Of a DNA stretch of 64,000 bases, positions 8,121 to 15,352 are shown piece after piece. The DNA is taken from NCBI GenBank assembly GCA_022071945.1, contig JAJVIN010000029.1, positions 188,390-252,389 on the forward strand, written 5' to 3'. This DNA is from Thermoanaerobaculia bacterium. GTDB lineage: Bacteria; Acidobacteriota; Thermoanaerobaculia; UBA5066. Position numbers and translations under genes: made by a program. Position 1 is the stretch's first letter, and the number at the start of each line of letters is the position of its first letter. The notes under the pieces were generated by a model. It searched no databases, was not told where the DNA came from, and saw only the letters and a list, made by a program, of their open reading frames with translations.

Positions 8121-9992
8121 TCAGCTTTTCGGCTTGACGATGAGATAGCCCTGCATCTCTTGGTGGAGCGCGGAGCAGAAGTTCGTGCAGTAGTACGGGT
8201 AGACGCCGGGCTTGTCGGCCTTGAACGTCACGACCTTGGTTTCGCCCGGGTCGACGACGATGTTGATGTTGTAGTCGAGGAGCCCGAAGCCGTGAAGCTC
8301 GTCGGTCGTCTGTTCGATGTTCGTCATCGCGACCTTGACGATGTCTCCCTGCTGGACCTCGATGAACTCGGGCGTGATCGTGGAGCGGACGAGAACGACC
8401 TTCGCCAGAACCTCGTTCCCCTTCCGGGTCACGCCGGCATCCTTGACGTCCCAGATCGCCAGCGGATGCTTGTTCTCTTCCTTCGGGTAGACCTCGATCG
8501 GCTTGACCTTGTCGCGGTGGATCAGCTGGGCATAGTGGGGTTCGGGCTCTGTGAACGCGTCATAGAGGAGCTTCATCTTCTCCTCGGTGATGTCCACGAG
8601 CTGGGAGGATTCCGGCTGGGACGGGCCGACGCTCAGGTGGCGTCCGTGTGAGAGCTTGTTGAGGCCGATCAGGTACTTCCCATCCGGATTGACGGTGTCG
8701 CCCTCGGCGGCTGTCAGGTGGCCGATGGAATAGGACATCGGGATCTTGTCGATGACTTCCCACGTCCCGAGCTTCCACTTGGCGATGGCGCTGTCGACGA
8801 AGAGCGAGGTGTACGCCTCGCCGTTGGGACCGAACTGGGTGTGCAGAGGCCCGAGACCGACAGGGATCTCGGCGTCCTTGATCGACTCGTACTTCAGGAC
8901 GGGAATGCCATCCTCGTCGCCGGTGAAATCCTTGTTCTTGATGGCGGTCTGGATCTTCTCGAAGTTGAACGCAGTCGTCACGCCCTGGAGCTTTCCGGAC
9001 CCGATGATGTACTTGCCGTCCGGGGAGACGTCGACACCGTGTGGAGACTTGCCACACGGCATGAGGTAGATGATGCCGGGGACTTTCTTGGGGTCGATGA
9101 CCTTGACACCGCCGATCATGTCGCCCTTGCCTTCGGCGGCGGCCTTCTCCGCGGCCTTCCAGTCGACGGCGGCGATGTAGTCACGGTCTTTCTGCGAGGC
9201 TGTGACCTCGAGCTTGCCGGTCGCCCGCTCGGAGTTGTAGCACGTCCAGAACATCCAGCCGTCCGAGGCCTTCTTCCCCGCGTCGCCGAGGTCCCAGTTG
9301 AAGGGCGGCGTCACGATCTGCCAGGCCATCGACATCTCGCCCGTTTTCGGCTCGATCTTGACGGCGCAGACGACGCCCTTGTAGTCGGTCGCGTACTTGT
9401 CGACACCGGCCGCGGTTCCCTTGGGGATGGGAATCGAGAACCGCGACGCCATCATGGCGTACTCGCTGTTCGGGGTGACGAAGGCGGAACCGTGATTGCC
9501 CGAGATGTTCGGGAGCGGTCCGAGGATCTGCTTGGTCTTGAAGTCGCGAAGGTCGACGCGGGCGATGCGGGCGTTCATGTCGTTTACGAACAGCCAGCGC
9601 CCGTCGTAGTCACCGTTGGTTTCCGACAGTGACGGGTGGTGAACGTCGCCCCACGTGAACCCGCCAAGCATGGCCTTCGACTCGTCGTCGAATCCGTAGC
9701 CCGTGGCCGGATAGGGCGTATAGACCGGAATCGTGGAGAGATGCCTCATGGACGGCACGCCGTAGACATAGATCTGGCCAGAGTGCCCGCCCGAGGCGAA
9801 GAAGTAGTACTCGTCCAGGTCGCCGGGCGCCACGTACGTCTTCTGCGCGGCGACCGCCATGTCCGAGGCGCCGGCGGGGCTCTTCTTTGCCCCCTTGGGC
9901 GCGCTCGGGGCGCAACGTCCCGTCAGGATCCCCGCCACGAGGACGGCACCCAGGATCCCCCAGGTGAGCAAGCTCTTTTTCTTTTGGCTCAT
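8121..9992 (-). CDS. nosZ: Nitrous oxide reductase, clade II (Sec-exported) NosZ
   Basis: 623 aa, copper enzyme reducing N2O to N2 in the periplasm. An N-terminal hydrophobic signal (residues ~8-24) lacks the twin-arginine motif, as in clade II enzymes. The seven-bladed propeller holds the CuZ histidines. GDVHHPS gives His118/His119, with further candidates in GNHGSA, KSPHGVD and PLHTQF. The C-terminal cupredoxin carries the CuA ligands CTNFCSALHQEM (Cys602, Cys606, His610, Met613) plus the His of ELHGFGL. All key residues look intact. The start ATG is preceded by GGAAGGGGAGG. It sits between two hairpins, downstream of its likely electron donors and upstream of its maturation genes. Confidence 0.97.
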   Translation of the reverse strand: MSQKKKSLLTWGILGAVLVAGILTGRCAPSAPKGAKKSPAGASDMAVAAQKTYVAPGDLDEYYFFASGGHSGQIYVYGVPSMRHLSTIPVYTPYPATGYGFDDESKAMLGGFTWGDVHHPSLSETNGDYDGRWLFVNDMNARIARVDLRDFKTKQILGPLPNISGNHGSAFVTPNSEYAMMASRFSIPIPKGTAAGVDKYATDYKGVVCAVKIEPKTGEMSMAWQIVTPPFNWDLGDAGKKASDGWMFWTCYNSERATGKLEVTASQKDRDYIAAVDWKAAEKAAAEGKGDMIGGVKVIDPKKVPGIIYLMPCGKSPHGVDVSPDGKYIIGSGKLQGVTTAFNFEKIQTAIKNKDFTGDEDGIPVLKYESIKDAEIPVGLGPLHTQFGPNGEAYTSLFVDSAIAKWKLGTWEVIDKIPMSYSIGHLTAAEGDTVNPDGKYLIGLNKLSHGRHLSVGPSQPESSQLVDITEEKMKLLYDAFTEPEPHYAQLIHRDKVKPIEVYPKEENKHPLAIWDVKDAGVTRKGNEVLAKVVLVRSTITPEFIEVQQGDIVKVAMTNIEQTTDELHGFGLLDYNINIVVDPGETKVVTFKADKPGVYPYYCTNFCSALHQEMQGYLIVKPKS

Positions 9993-10015
9993 TGAACCTC
10001 CCCTTCCTTGACATT

Positions 10016-10045
10016 CAAAATCCCGCCAGCCCTCGAGCCGGCGGG
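10016..10045 (-). terminator. Hairpin between the pentaheme cytochrome gene and nosZ
   Basis: Stem CCCGCC-A-GC / GC-C-GGCGGG with one mismatch and a 6-nt loop (10022-10045), followed on the minus strand by ATTTTGAATG. It starts about 11 nt after the cytochrome stop. It is a candidate attenuator or processing site upstream of nosZ. Confidence 0.5.
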
Positions 10046-10055
10046 TCGAGTGGAC

Positions 10056-11291
10056 TCAGTGACCTCCGGAGGCCGTGGCCGCCGTTCCAGCCGCCTTCTG
10101 CTTCTGGTGCTCGGCGTAGGCTTCCCGGAGCTTCTGGATGGCGACTTCCTTCTCCTGGTCCGTCAAGACGATCTGGCGTGTCAGAACGACCGACATCGTG
10201 CCGGTCGGGTTCTTGACGAAATCGTCGACCGTCTTGCCAAACCGGCTCTGGGTGTCCTCGACGGCCGTCGAGAGGTCGGGCCCGATCTGCGCCGCGCTCT
10301 TGACGCCGAGAGAGGAGACTGAGTGACAGATGAAACAGCCCGTCTTGACGAACCAGGCACCGGGGCCTGTCTTCATCCGCTGCTCGTCGGCAACTTCCTC
10401 GGCCGTCTGGGGATCGGTACGGGCCACTCCCGGCCGGAAGTCGACGGGCACGGGGGCCCTCTTCCACGAGAGCATCAGCGCGGCCAAGGACTGTGCATCC
10501 TTCGTCCCGAAGCCGAAGTTCGGCATGACCGTGTCCGGAACGACTTCCTTGGGGTTCTTGAAGTGCGAGACGTGCCAGGCGAAGGCCGTCTTCTGTCCAC
10601 CCAGCCGGCTCATGTCGTACTGCTCAGCCGCCTTGTCTCCCACGAAGGTCAGGTCGGGCCCGATGGTTCCGCCGCGGCTGTTGACCACGTGGCACGCCCG
10701 GCACCCCTTGTCCCTGACGAGCTTCTTGGCGTGATTGATCATGTCCATCCCCTTCGTCTCCCGGTCGAAGCGGTGACAGACGTTACAGTTCATCTGAATC
10801 AGCGCGCCCTTGTCATCTCCCGCCAGGGAATAGCCCTCTCCCATCGACTTGCCCAGAACCGGCTCTTCCCAGAACTTCACCGGGCCATGGGCTTCCTGGG
10901 ACTGGACCGCGAAGCCCTGTCCGCCGTGACAGGAGGTGCACCCGTACTTCTCGATCGGGTGCGTCCGGATCGGCTCCGGGGGATGGGTCTTGTAGGGGTG
11001 ATCGGCGGTTTCGAAACCCTTCCACAGAATCCCCTGGTGACACGTGATGCACCGGTCGGCCCGGCGCATGTCGGGCACCCAGATCTGCTTCATTCCGCTC
11101 GGGATGGTGGCCGCCTTTTCGGCGCCGAACTTCTCGGCCACCATCTTCTTGAACTCGGCCTGGTAGTAGCGCCAGTCCTTGCGGTGGTCCGTGACGGCGA
11201 AGACGATCGTCGAGATGACCAGCAGCACACCGATGATGGCCAGGATCGGAAGGTCTTTCCGGGGGTACGGGGAGTCGGTACGTTTCTCCAT
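10056..11291 (-). CDS. Membrane-anchored pentaheme c-type cytochrome
   Basis: 411 aa. One N-terminal transmembrane helix (residues ~14-33) is followed by a periplasmic domain with five CXXCH heme sites: Cys81 (CITCH), Cys118 (CTSCH), Cys169 (CNVCH), Cys197 (CRACH) and Cys319 (CFICH). The first two lie in a region resembling the heme domains of cytochrome bc-associated proteins. The last sits in a mono-heme cytochrome-c-like tail. It is encoded directly between the cytochrome b gene and nosZ, so the inferred role is electron transfer from the Rieske/cytochrome b complex to NosZ. The start ATG lies three bases after the cytochrome b stop. Confidence 0.88.
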   Translation of the reverse strand: MEKRTDSPYPRKDLPILAIIGVLLVISTIVFAVTDHRKDWRYYQAEFKKMVAEKFGAEKAATIPSGMKQIWVPDMRRADRCITCHQGILWKGFETADHPYKTHPPEPIRTHPIEKYGCTSCHGGQGFAVQSQEAHGPVKFWEEPVLGKSMGEGYSLAGDDKGALIQMNCNVCHRFDRETKGMDMINHAKKLVRDKGCRACHVVNSRGGTIGPDLTFVGDKAAEQYDMSRLGGQKTAFAWHVSHFKNPKEVVPDTVMPNFGFGTKDAQSLAALMLSWKRAPVPVDFRPGVARTDPQTAEEVADEQRMKTGPGAWFVKTGCFICHSVSSLGVKSAAQIGPDLSTAVEDTQSRFGKTVDDFVKNPTGTMSVVLTRQIVLTDQEKEVAIQKLREAYAEHQKQKAAGTAATASGGH

Positions 11292-11294
11292 GAC

Positions 11295-12635
11295 TCAGAT
11301 CCTCGTCGGCAGCTCGGGCCACGCCTGCCACGGCCAGAAGAAGTGCCAGTACGGGCCGCGCATGAAGGTCCCGACAATCGTGAACGCGAGAATGATCGCC
11401 ACGACGATGAGGAAGATCGCGTTCTGTCTCTTTCGCGAGGCGTGGAACCAGGCGCCAGCCGCCTCCATCGGACTCTTGTCGAGCCAGGGCCACACGGTCA
11501 GCGCGGTCAGCAGTATGCCGGGAAGGATCACACCGCCGAGGAAGGCTCCGTTGATCGTGAAGGAGCCGATCTTCACGGTCGTGTCGGTGACGATCTCCTG
11601 CAGCCAGAGGAAGTACCACGGCGCCTTCGCTGGGTTGGGCGTGATCATCGGGTTTGCCGGCTCCTCGAGCGGGGAAGGAATGAAGCAGGCCAGGATGCTC
11701 ACGACGGCGAACGTCCCCAGAACGACGATGTAGACGCGGCGAACGAGGTCATTGACCGAGTTGACGGTCAGCTCCGACCGCTCGAGCGACGAGGCTCGCA
11801 CGAGCGGAGACGTTCCTCGCGCCACGCCAAGAAGCGTGTACGTCTTCGTCTTCCCGGGGGCGGCCTCCTTCCTCGTCGTCTCCAAGACCTCCCTGTCGGC
11901 CTTCGCGAGCCCTCCATCCTTGCGGATCCGCCACATGTGATACGCGAGGAGCGCCCCCAGGCCACCGGGCAGGAAGATGACGTGGAGAACGTAGAAGCGG
12001 ATCAACGTCGCCTGGTCAATCGTTCTGCCGCCGAGGAGGAGTTCCCGGACATCCGGTCCGACGAACGGAATCGAACTCGCGATGTTCGTCCCGACCGTCA
12101 CGGCCCAGTAGGCGAGCTGGTCCCACGGCAGCAAGTAACCCGTGAAGGAGAGAAAGAGAGTCAGGAGGATCATGACGACCCCCATGACCCAGTTCCACTC
12201 GCGGTGCTGTCCGCGTCCCGTGCCGTTCTTGTAGGCCCCGGTCAGAAAGACCCGGACGAGATGAAGGAAGACGACCGCCACCATCAGGTGCGCGGCGATC
12301 CGGTGGACGGCCCGGATCCACCATCCGAAGGTCACGACGAACTCGATGTCCTTCACGGACCCGTAGGCCCGCTCGACCGACGGAACATAAAGAAGCAGGA
12401 GCGGGAGCCCGGACAGGACGAGGAGCAGGAAGAGGGCCGCCGACGCCGTCCCGAGCCAGAACGAGTAGTTCCAGTCGAGGGAGGGTTTGTAGACCTTGGC
12501 GGGGAACCAGTGGAGGAGGAAGTTGGAGACGACGGCGTCGCCGGCCTGACGGTCAGACTTGGGTCTCAGGCTCCAGAAGGGCTTTTCATGGACCCCTGGG
12601 GCTTCTGGTTTGGAGGTTTCGGGTTTGGCACTCAC
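11295..12635 (-). CDS. Cytochrome b of a bc-type complex (b6 and subunit IV-like regions fused)
   Basis: 446 aa. The N-terminal half shows cytochrome b helices with paired heme histidines (WWIRAVHRIAAHLMV and RFYVLHVIFLPGGLGALLAYH) and GYLLPWDQLAYW, a Qo-site-type motif. A ~60-residue linker follows. The C-terminal half resembles subunit IV (APWYFLWLQEIVTDT, the PxWY-type Qo motif, then three hydrophobic helices). It is located between the Rieske and cytochrome c genes and should oxidise quinol and feed the pentaheme cytochrome. Such Rieske/cytochrome b pairs accompany clade II nosZ in several phyla. Confidence 0.92.
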   Translation of the reverse strand: MSAKPETSKPEAPGVHEKPFWSLRPKSDRQAGDAVVSNFLLHWFPAKVYKPSLDWNYSFWLGTASAALFLLLVLSGLPLLLLYVPSVERAYGSVKDIEFVVTFGWWIRAVHRIAAHLMVAVVFLHLVRVFLTGAYKNGTGRGQHREWNWVMGVVMILLTLFLSFTGYLLPWDQLAYWAVTVGTNIASSIPFVGPDVRELLLGGRTIDQATLIRFYVLHVIFLPGGLGALLAYHMWRIRKDGGLAKADREVLETTRKEAAPGKTKTYTLLGVARGTSPLVRASSLERSELTVNSVNDLVRRVYIVVLGTFAVVSILACFIPSPLEEPANPMITPNPAKAPWYFLWLQEIVTDTTVKIGSFTINGAFLGGVILPGILLTALTVWPWLDKSPMEAAGAWFHASRKRQNAIFLIVVAIILAFTIVGTFMRGPYWHFFWPWQAWPELPTRI

Positions 12636-12645
12636 GATGGACTCC

Positions 12646-13203
12646 TCAAGCCAGCGTCAGCCGGAAGTCGTGACCGACCGGCTTTGCCAGATCGACGACG
12701 AGCTGGCCGTCGTCGGGCGCCAGGCTCAACTCGTACCACTCGAGCGGTTTCGGAGCGGGGCCCGAGACGTTCGTTCCATCGCCCTTGTACTCGGACCCGT
12801 GACAGGGACAGAGGTAGCGGTGCGTCAGACGAAGCGACTTCCCCGACACGTCCTCGGTTTCGACCTTCGAGAGAGCCTCCGCCCTCACGGTGCACCCCAG
12901 GTGGGTGCAGACCGCGGAAATGGAGTGGAAGGTCTTGCCTTCCCTGAAAACGAAGAGCCGCTCGTTGGGGAGGAACTTCAGCCCATCCGGGAAGTCGGTG
13001 GGAAGCCCGAGCTTCACCGTGGTGGGAGCGTCGTAGGAGACATTCGGAACGAGCGATCGCAGGGAGGCAACCGTCTGCCCGGCCAGGGCGGTGATCCCCG
13101 CCCCGATCCCCAGCTTCATCAGGAAATCGCGCCGGCTTCCGTCTCCGGCCCTCGGCTCGGACGCCGCCGCCGCTTCCGGGTTCTTTTCGAGATCACTGTT
13201 CAT
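12646..13203 (-). CDS. Rieske [2Fe-2S] protein
   Basis: 185 aa. A twin-arginine signal anchor (SRRDFLMKLGIGAGITALAG, residues 23-42) precedes a Rieske domain. The cluster-binding boxes are CTHLGC (Cys99, His101, structural Cys104) and CPCHGS (Cys132, Cys134, His135). Cys99/His101/Cys132/His135 bind the cluster, and Cys104-Cys134 would form the stabilising disulfide. The ATG at 13203 overlaps the stop of the upstream flavoprotein gene (ATGA). It forms a quinol-oxidising complex with the downstream cytochrome b. Confidence 0.95.
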   Translation of the reverse strand: MNSDLEKNPEAAAASEPRAGDGSRRDFLMKLGIGAGITALAGQTVASLRSLVPNVSYDAPTTVKLGLPTDFPDGLKFLPNERLFVFREGKTFHSISAVCTHLGCTVRAEALSKVETEDVSGKSLRLTHRYLCPCHGSEYKGDGTNVSGPAPKPLEWYELSLAPDDGQLVVDLAKPVGHDFRLTLA

Positions 13204-15158
13204 CGGTTCCCTCCGATCCCCGTGGCGGTGAACCGCTCGGTGATCGTGAATTTCTCCATGGTCATGGCATCGGTGGGACAGCGGACGGCACAGAGGCCAC
13301 AGCGAATGCAGCGGTCGTCGTCCTTGATCATTGCCGACAGGGGAAGACCATTGCCCTCGGCCCTTTCCATCAGGGCCTGCCGCTCTCCCTCGGGCAGATC
13401 GAGTTCCTCGAAGGGAACGATCGCCAGACAGTACTCGGGACAGACGTCCACGCAGCGGCTGCACAGGACACAAAGCTCGGGGTCGTAGATCGTCTGCACG
13501 TGACAGACGAGACACCGGGCAGCCTGTTCCCGGGCATCCGCTTCGTCGTAGCCATTCTCGACCTCCGAAATGCCCGTCCGGCGGTCGAGAGAGATCGTGG
13601 GAGGGGCCTGGCGGTCAGCGAGTTCGAAGCCCGCGATCATCCTGTAGCGAGGGGTCGAGAGCTTCTCGATCTCGAGGATCGACTCGATTACCGCTCCGCC
13701 CGCACCGGAGAGGAGTTCGTGAATCGAGCGGGCGGCCTTCTTCCCGTTTGCCACCGCCTCGATCAGGTTTCGAGGTCCGAAGGCAACGTCACCTCCCGCG
13801 AAGACCCCCTTCGCGGAAGTGGCCAGCGTCGAGGAATCCACCTTGATCGTCCCGGCGGGAGTCAGGTCGATTCCGTCCGCTTGCTTGAGGAAGGAAAGAT
13901 CCGGTTTCTGACCGATCGCCAGGACGCAGGCGTTGGCCTCCAGGGTCAAGACGTCCCCATCGTCGTACTTCGGCGCGAACCGTCCGTTCTCGTCGAAGAC
14001 GGAGAGGACCCTGCGGAGTTCGACACCCGTGAGCTTCCCGGATCCGAGGAACCGCTTCGGCCCCCGGCGCGTGACGAACGAGACGCCTTCCTTCCTTGCC
14101 TCCTCGAATTCCTCGTGCCCCTGGGTCGAGCGGAGCACGGGCATCTCGTCGAAGTTCTCGAGCGACACGATCGTCACCTCGGTCGCGCCGCCCCTGAGCG
14201 CCGCGCGGGCCGAATCGAACGCTTCCTTTGCCCGGGCATCCGCCTCGCCAGCGGCCTCGGCAAGAGCCTCGGCCTCGTCGACGTCCTCCTCGCGGCTGAC
14301 CCTGAGGGCCGTCCGGGCGGCGTCGAAGGCGACGAATCCGCCGCCGACCACCACGACCTTGCGGCCGAGATCCATCCGGAACCCGCGATTCACGTTCAGG
14401 AGGTAGTCGACGGCCTTCACGACACCATCGAGATCGACGCCCGGGATGTCGATGTCGCGCCCTTTCGAGACGCCCACCGACAGGAAGACCGCCTCGAAAC
14501 CCGCCTTTCGAAGCTCGACGAGTCCAAAAGCAGGCGTGAGAGGGGTTCCGAGCCGCAGCGTGACCCCGAGGGCCAGGACCTTGTCGATCTCGGCCTTGAT
14601 CAAGGTCCTCGGCAGGCGGTACTCGGGAATGCCGAAGCGCATCATCCCGCCCGGCTCACCGGCCGCCTCGAAAATCGTGACGTCGTACCCGAGGAGCGCA
14701 AGGTCGTGGGCCGCCGCGATCCCCGCGGGCCCCGCACCGACCACGGCCACCCTCTTGCCCCTCGGTCCGCTCTCACCGGAAAGACCCGGAAAGACGGGGA
14801 GGTGGCCCGGGTAGCGGTTCCCTTCCGAAACGAGTTCCTGCCGGAGCCGGTCCTGGGTCTGCGGGCGAACCGATTCCGCTCCGTACCGCTCGGTGACGAA
14901 GCGCTTCAGGGCCCGGATCGAGATCGGGGCATCGATCGTTCCCCTCCGGCAGGCATCCTCACAGGGCGCGGCACAGACCCGGCCGCAAACAGAGGCGAAT
15001 GGATTTGGGGCCCGGGCAACGAGGAAGGCCTCCTCGTCTTTCCCTTCGGCGATCAACTGCACATAGCGGCCCGCGTCCGTGGCGACTGGACAACCCGCCT
15101 GGCACTTGACCTGGGCTTTCCAGTCGGCGAGCGTAGGCACCTTGGCCGCGATTGACAT
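13200..15158 (-). CDS. GltD-like FAD oxidoreductase with N- and C-terminal Fe-S domains
   Basis: 652 aa and probably cytoplasmic. The N-terminal four-Cys domain (CQAGCP, CGRVC, CEDAC) is of the glutamate synthase small-subunit/DPYD type. An FAD-binding Rossmann fold (VAVVGAGPAGIAAAHDLALL) and an NAD(P)-binding fold (VVVVGGGFVAFDAART) follow. The C-terminus is ferredoxin-like with two 4Fe-4S motifs (CVLCSRCVDVCPEYC and CIRCGLCAVRCP). It should move electrons between NAD(P)H and an Fe-S or quinone partner. It is the first gene of the nos operon. I chose the ATG at 15158 because GGAGG lies 5 nt upstream and because the upstream in-frame start at 15197 would fall inside the predicted promoter. 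Confidence 0.85.
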   Translation of the reverse strand: MSIAAKVPTLADWKAQVKCQAGCPVATDAGRYVQLIAEGKDEEAFLVARAPNPFASVCGRVCAAPCEDACRRGTIDAPISIRALKRFVTERYGAESVRPQTQDRLRQELVSEGNRYPGHLPVFPGLSGESGPRGKRVAVVGAGPAGIAAAHDLALLGYDVTIFEAAGEPGGMMRFGIPEYRLPRTLIKAEIDKVLALGVTLRLGTPLTPAFGLVELRKAGFEAVFLSVGVSKGRDIDIPGVDLDGVVKAVDYLLNVNRGFRMDLGRKVVVVGGGFVAFDAARTALRVSREEDVDEAEALAEAAGEADARAKEAFDSARAALRGGATEVTIVSLENFDEMPVLRSTQGHEEFEEARKEGVSFVTRRGPKRFLGSGKLTGVELRRVLSVFDENGRFAPKYDDGDVLTLEANACVLAIGQKPDLSFLKQADGIDLTPAGTIKVDSSTLATSAKGVFAGGDVAFGPRNLIEAVANGKKAARSIHELLSGAGGAVIESILEIEKLSTPRYRMIAGFELADRQAPPTISLDRRTGISEVENGYDEADAREQAARCLVCHVQTIYDPELCVLCSRCVDVCPEYCLAIVPFEELDLPEGERQALMERAEGNGLPLSAMIKDDDRCIRCGLCAVRCPTDAMTMEKFTITERFTATGIGGNR

Positions 15159-15177
15159 CAGGTCCTCCGCGCCAAGA

Positions 15178-15219
15178 ACGATAGGCAATCCGGCCAAAAG
15201 GGGGCATGACGCCCGTCAT
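15178..15219 (-). promoter_or_regulatory. Class II Crp/Fnr-type promoter of the nos operon
   Basis: Inverted repeat ATGACG-CC-CGTCAT at 15206-15219 and a -10-like TATCGT on the minus strand at 15183-15178, 29.5 bp from the repeat centre. A start site near 15171 would give a 13-nt leader containing the GGAGG of the flavoprotein gene. It matches the sites at 1763, 18281 and 18512. Confidence 0.68.
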
Positions 15220-15236
15220 GTCACCCCTCTGATTCC

Positions 15237-15250
15237 CTCAAAATCGACAG
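15237..15250 (-). repeat. Intergenic 14-mer CTCARDWWCGASAG, copy 2
   Basis: Reads CTCAAAATCGACAG on the + strand, 17 bp upstream of the nos operon operator as transcribed. It is followed by ACTCCGCC, similar to the CCTCCGCG after copy 1. Confidence 0.5.
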
Positions 15251-15322
15251 ACTCCGCCCCTAAAGGGCATGACAGCTCGCAGAATTCGCGTGATTCGATG
15301 GAAATAGCGGAGTTTCCGGGAC

Positions 15323-15352
15323 GATGGAGGAGCCCGGCGGGCTCCGCCATCT
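15323..15352 (-). terminator. Hairpin at the end of the TonB receptor gene
   Basis: Near-perfect inverted repeat (GATGGAGGAGCCC, loop GGC, GGGCTCCGCCATC) overlapping the stop codon at 15351-15353. There is no T tract on the minus strand, so a termination role is only a guess. Confidence 0.35.

Noticed and set aside
10323-12947. Very long open frame on the + strand across the cytochrome genes
   Set aside because: It is antisense to three genes with clear heme and quinol-site motifs on the minus strand, has charge-repeat composition typical of GC-rich shadows and no ribosome site.
13480-13560. CLVCH in the flavoprotein as a heme c site
   Set aside because: It lies in a cytoplasmic-type protein next to ferredoxin cysteines, with no signal peptide; a chance CXXCH.
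13500-15155. 551-codon + strand frame across the flavoprotein gene
   Set aside because: Antisense shadow of the flavoprotein; no domain motif and biased composition.
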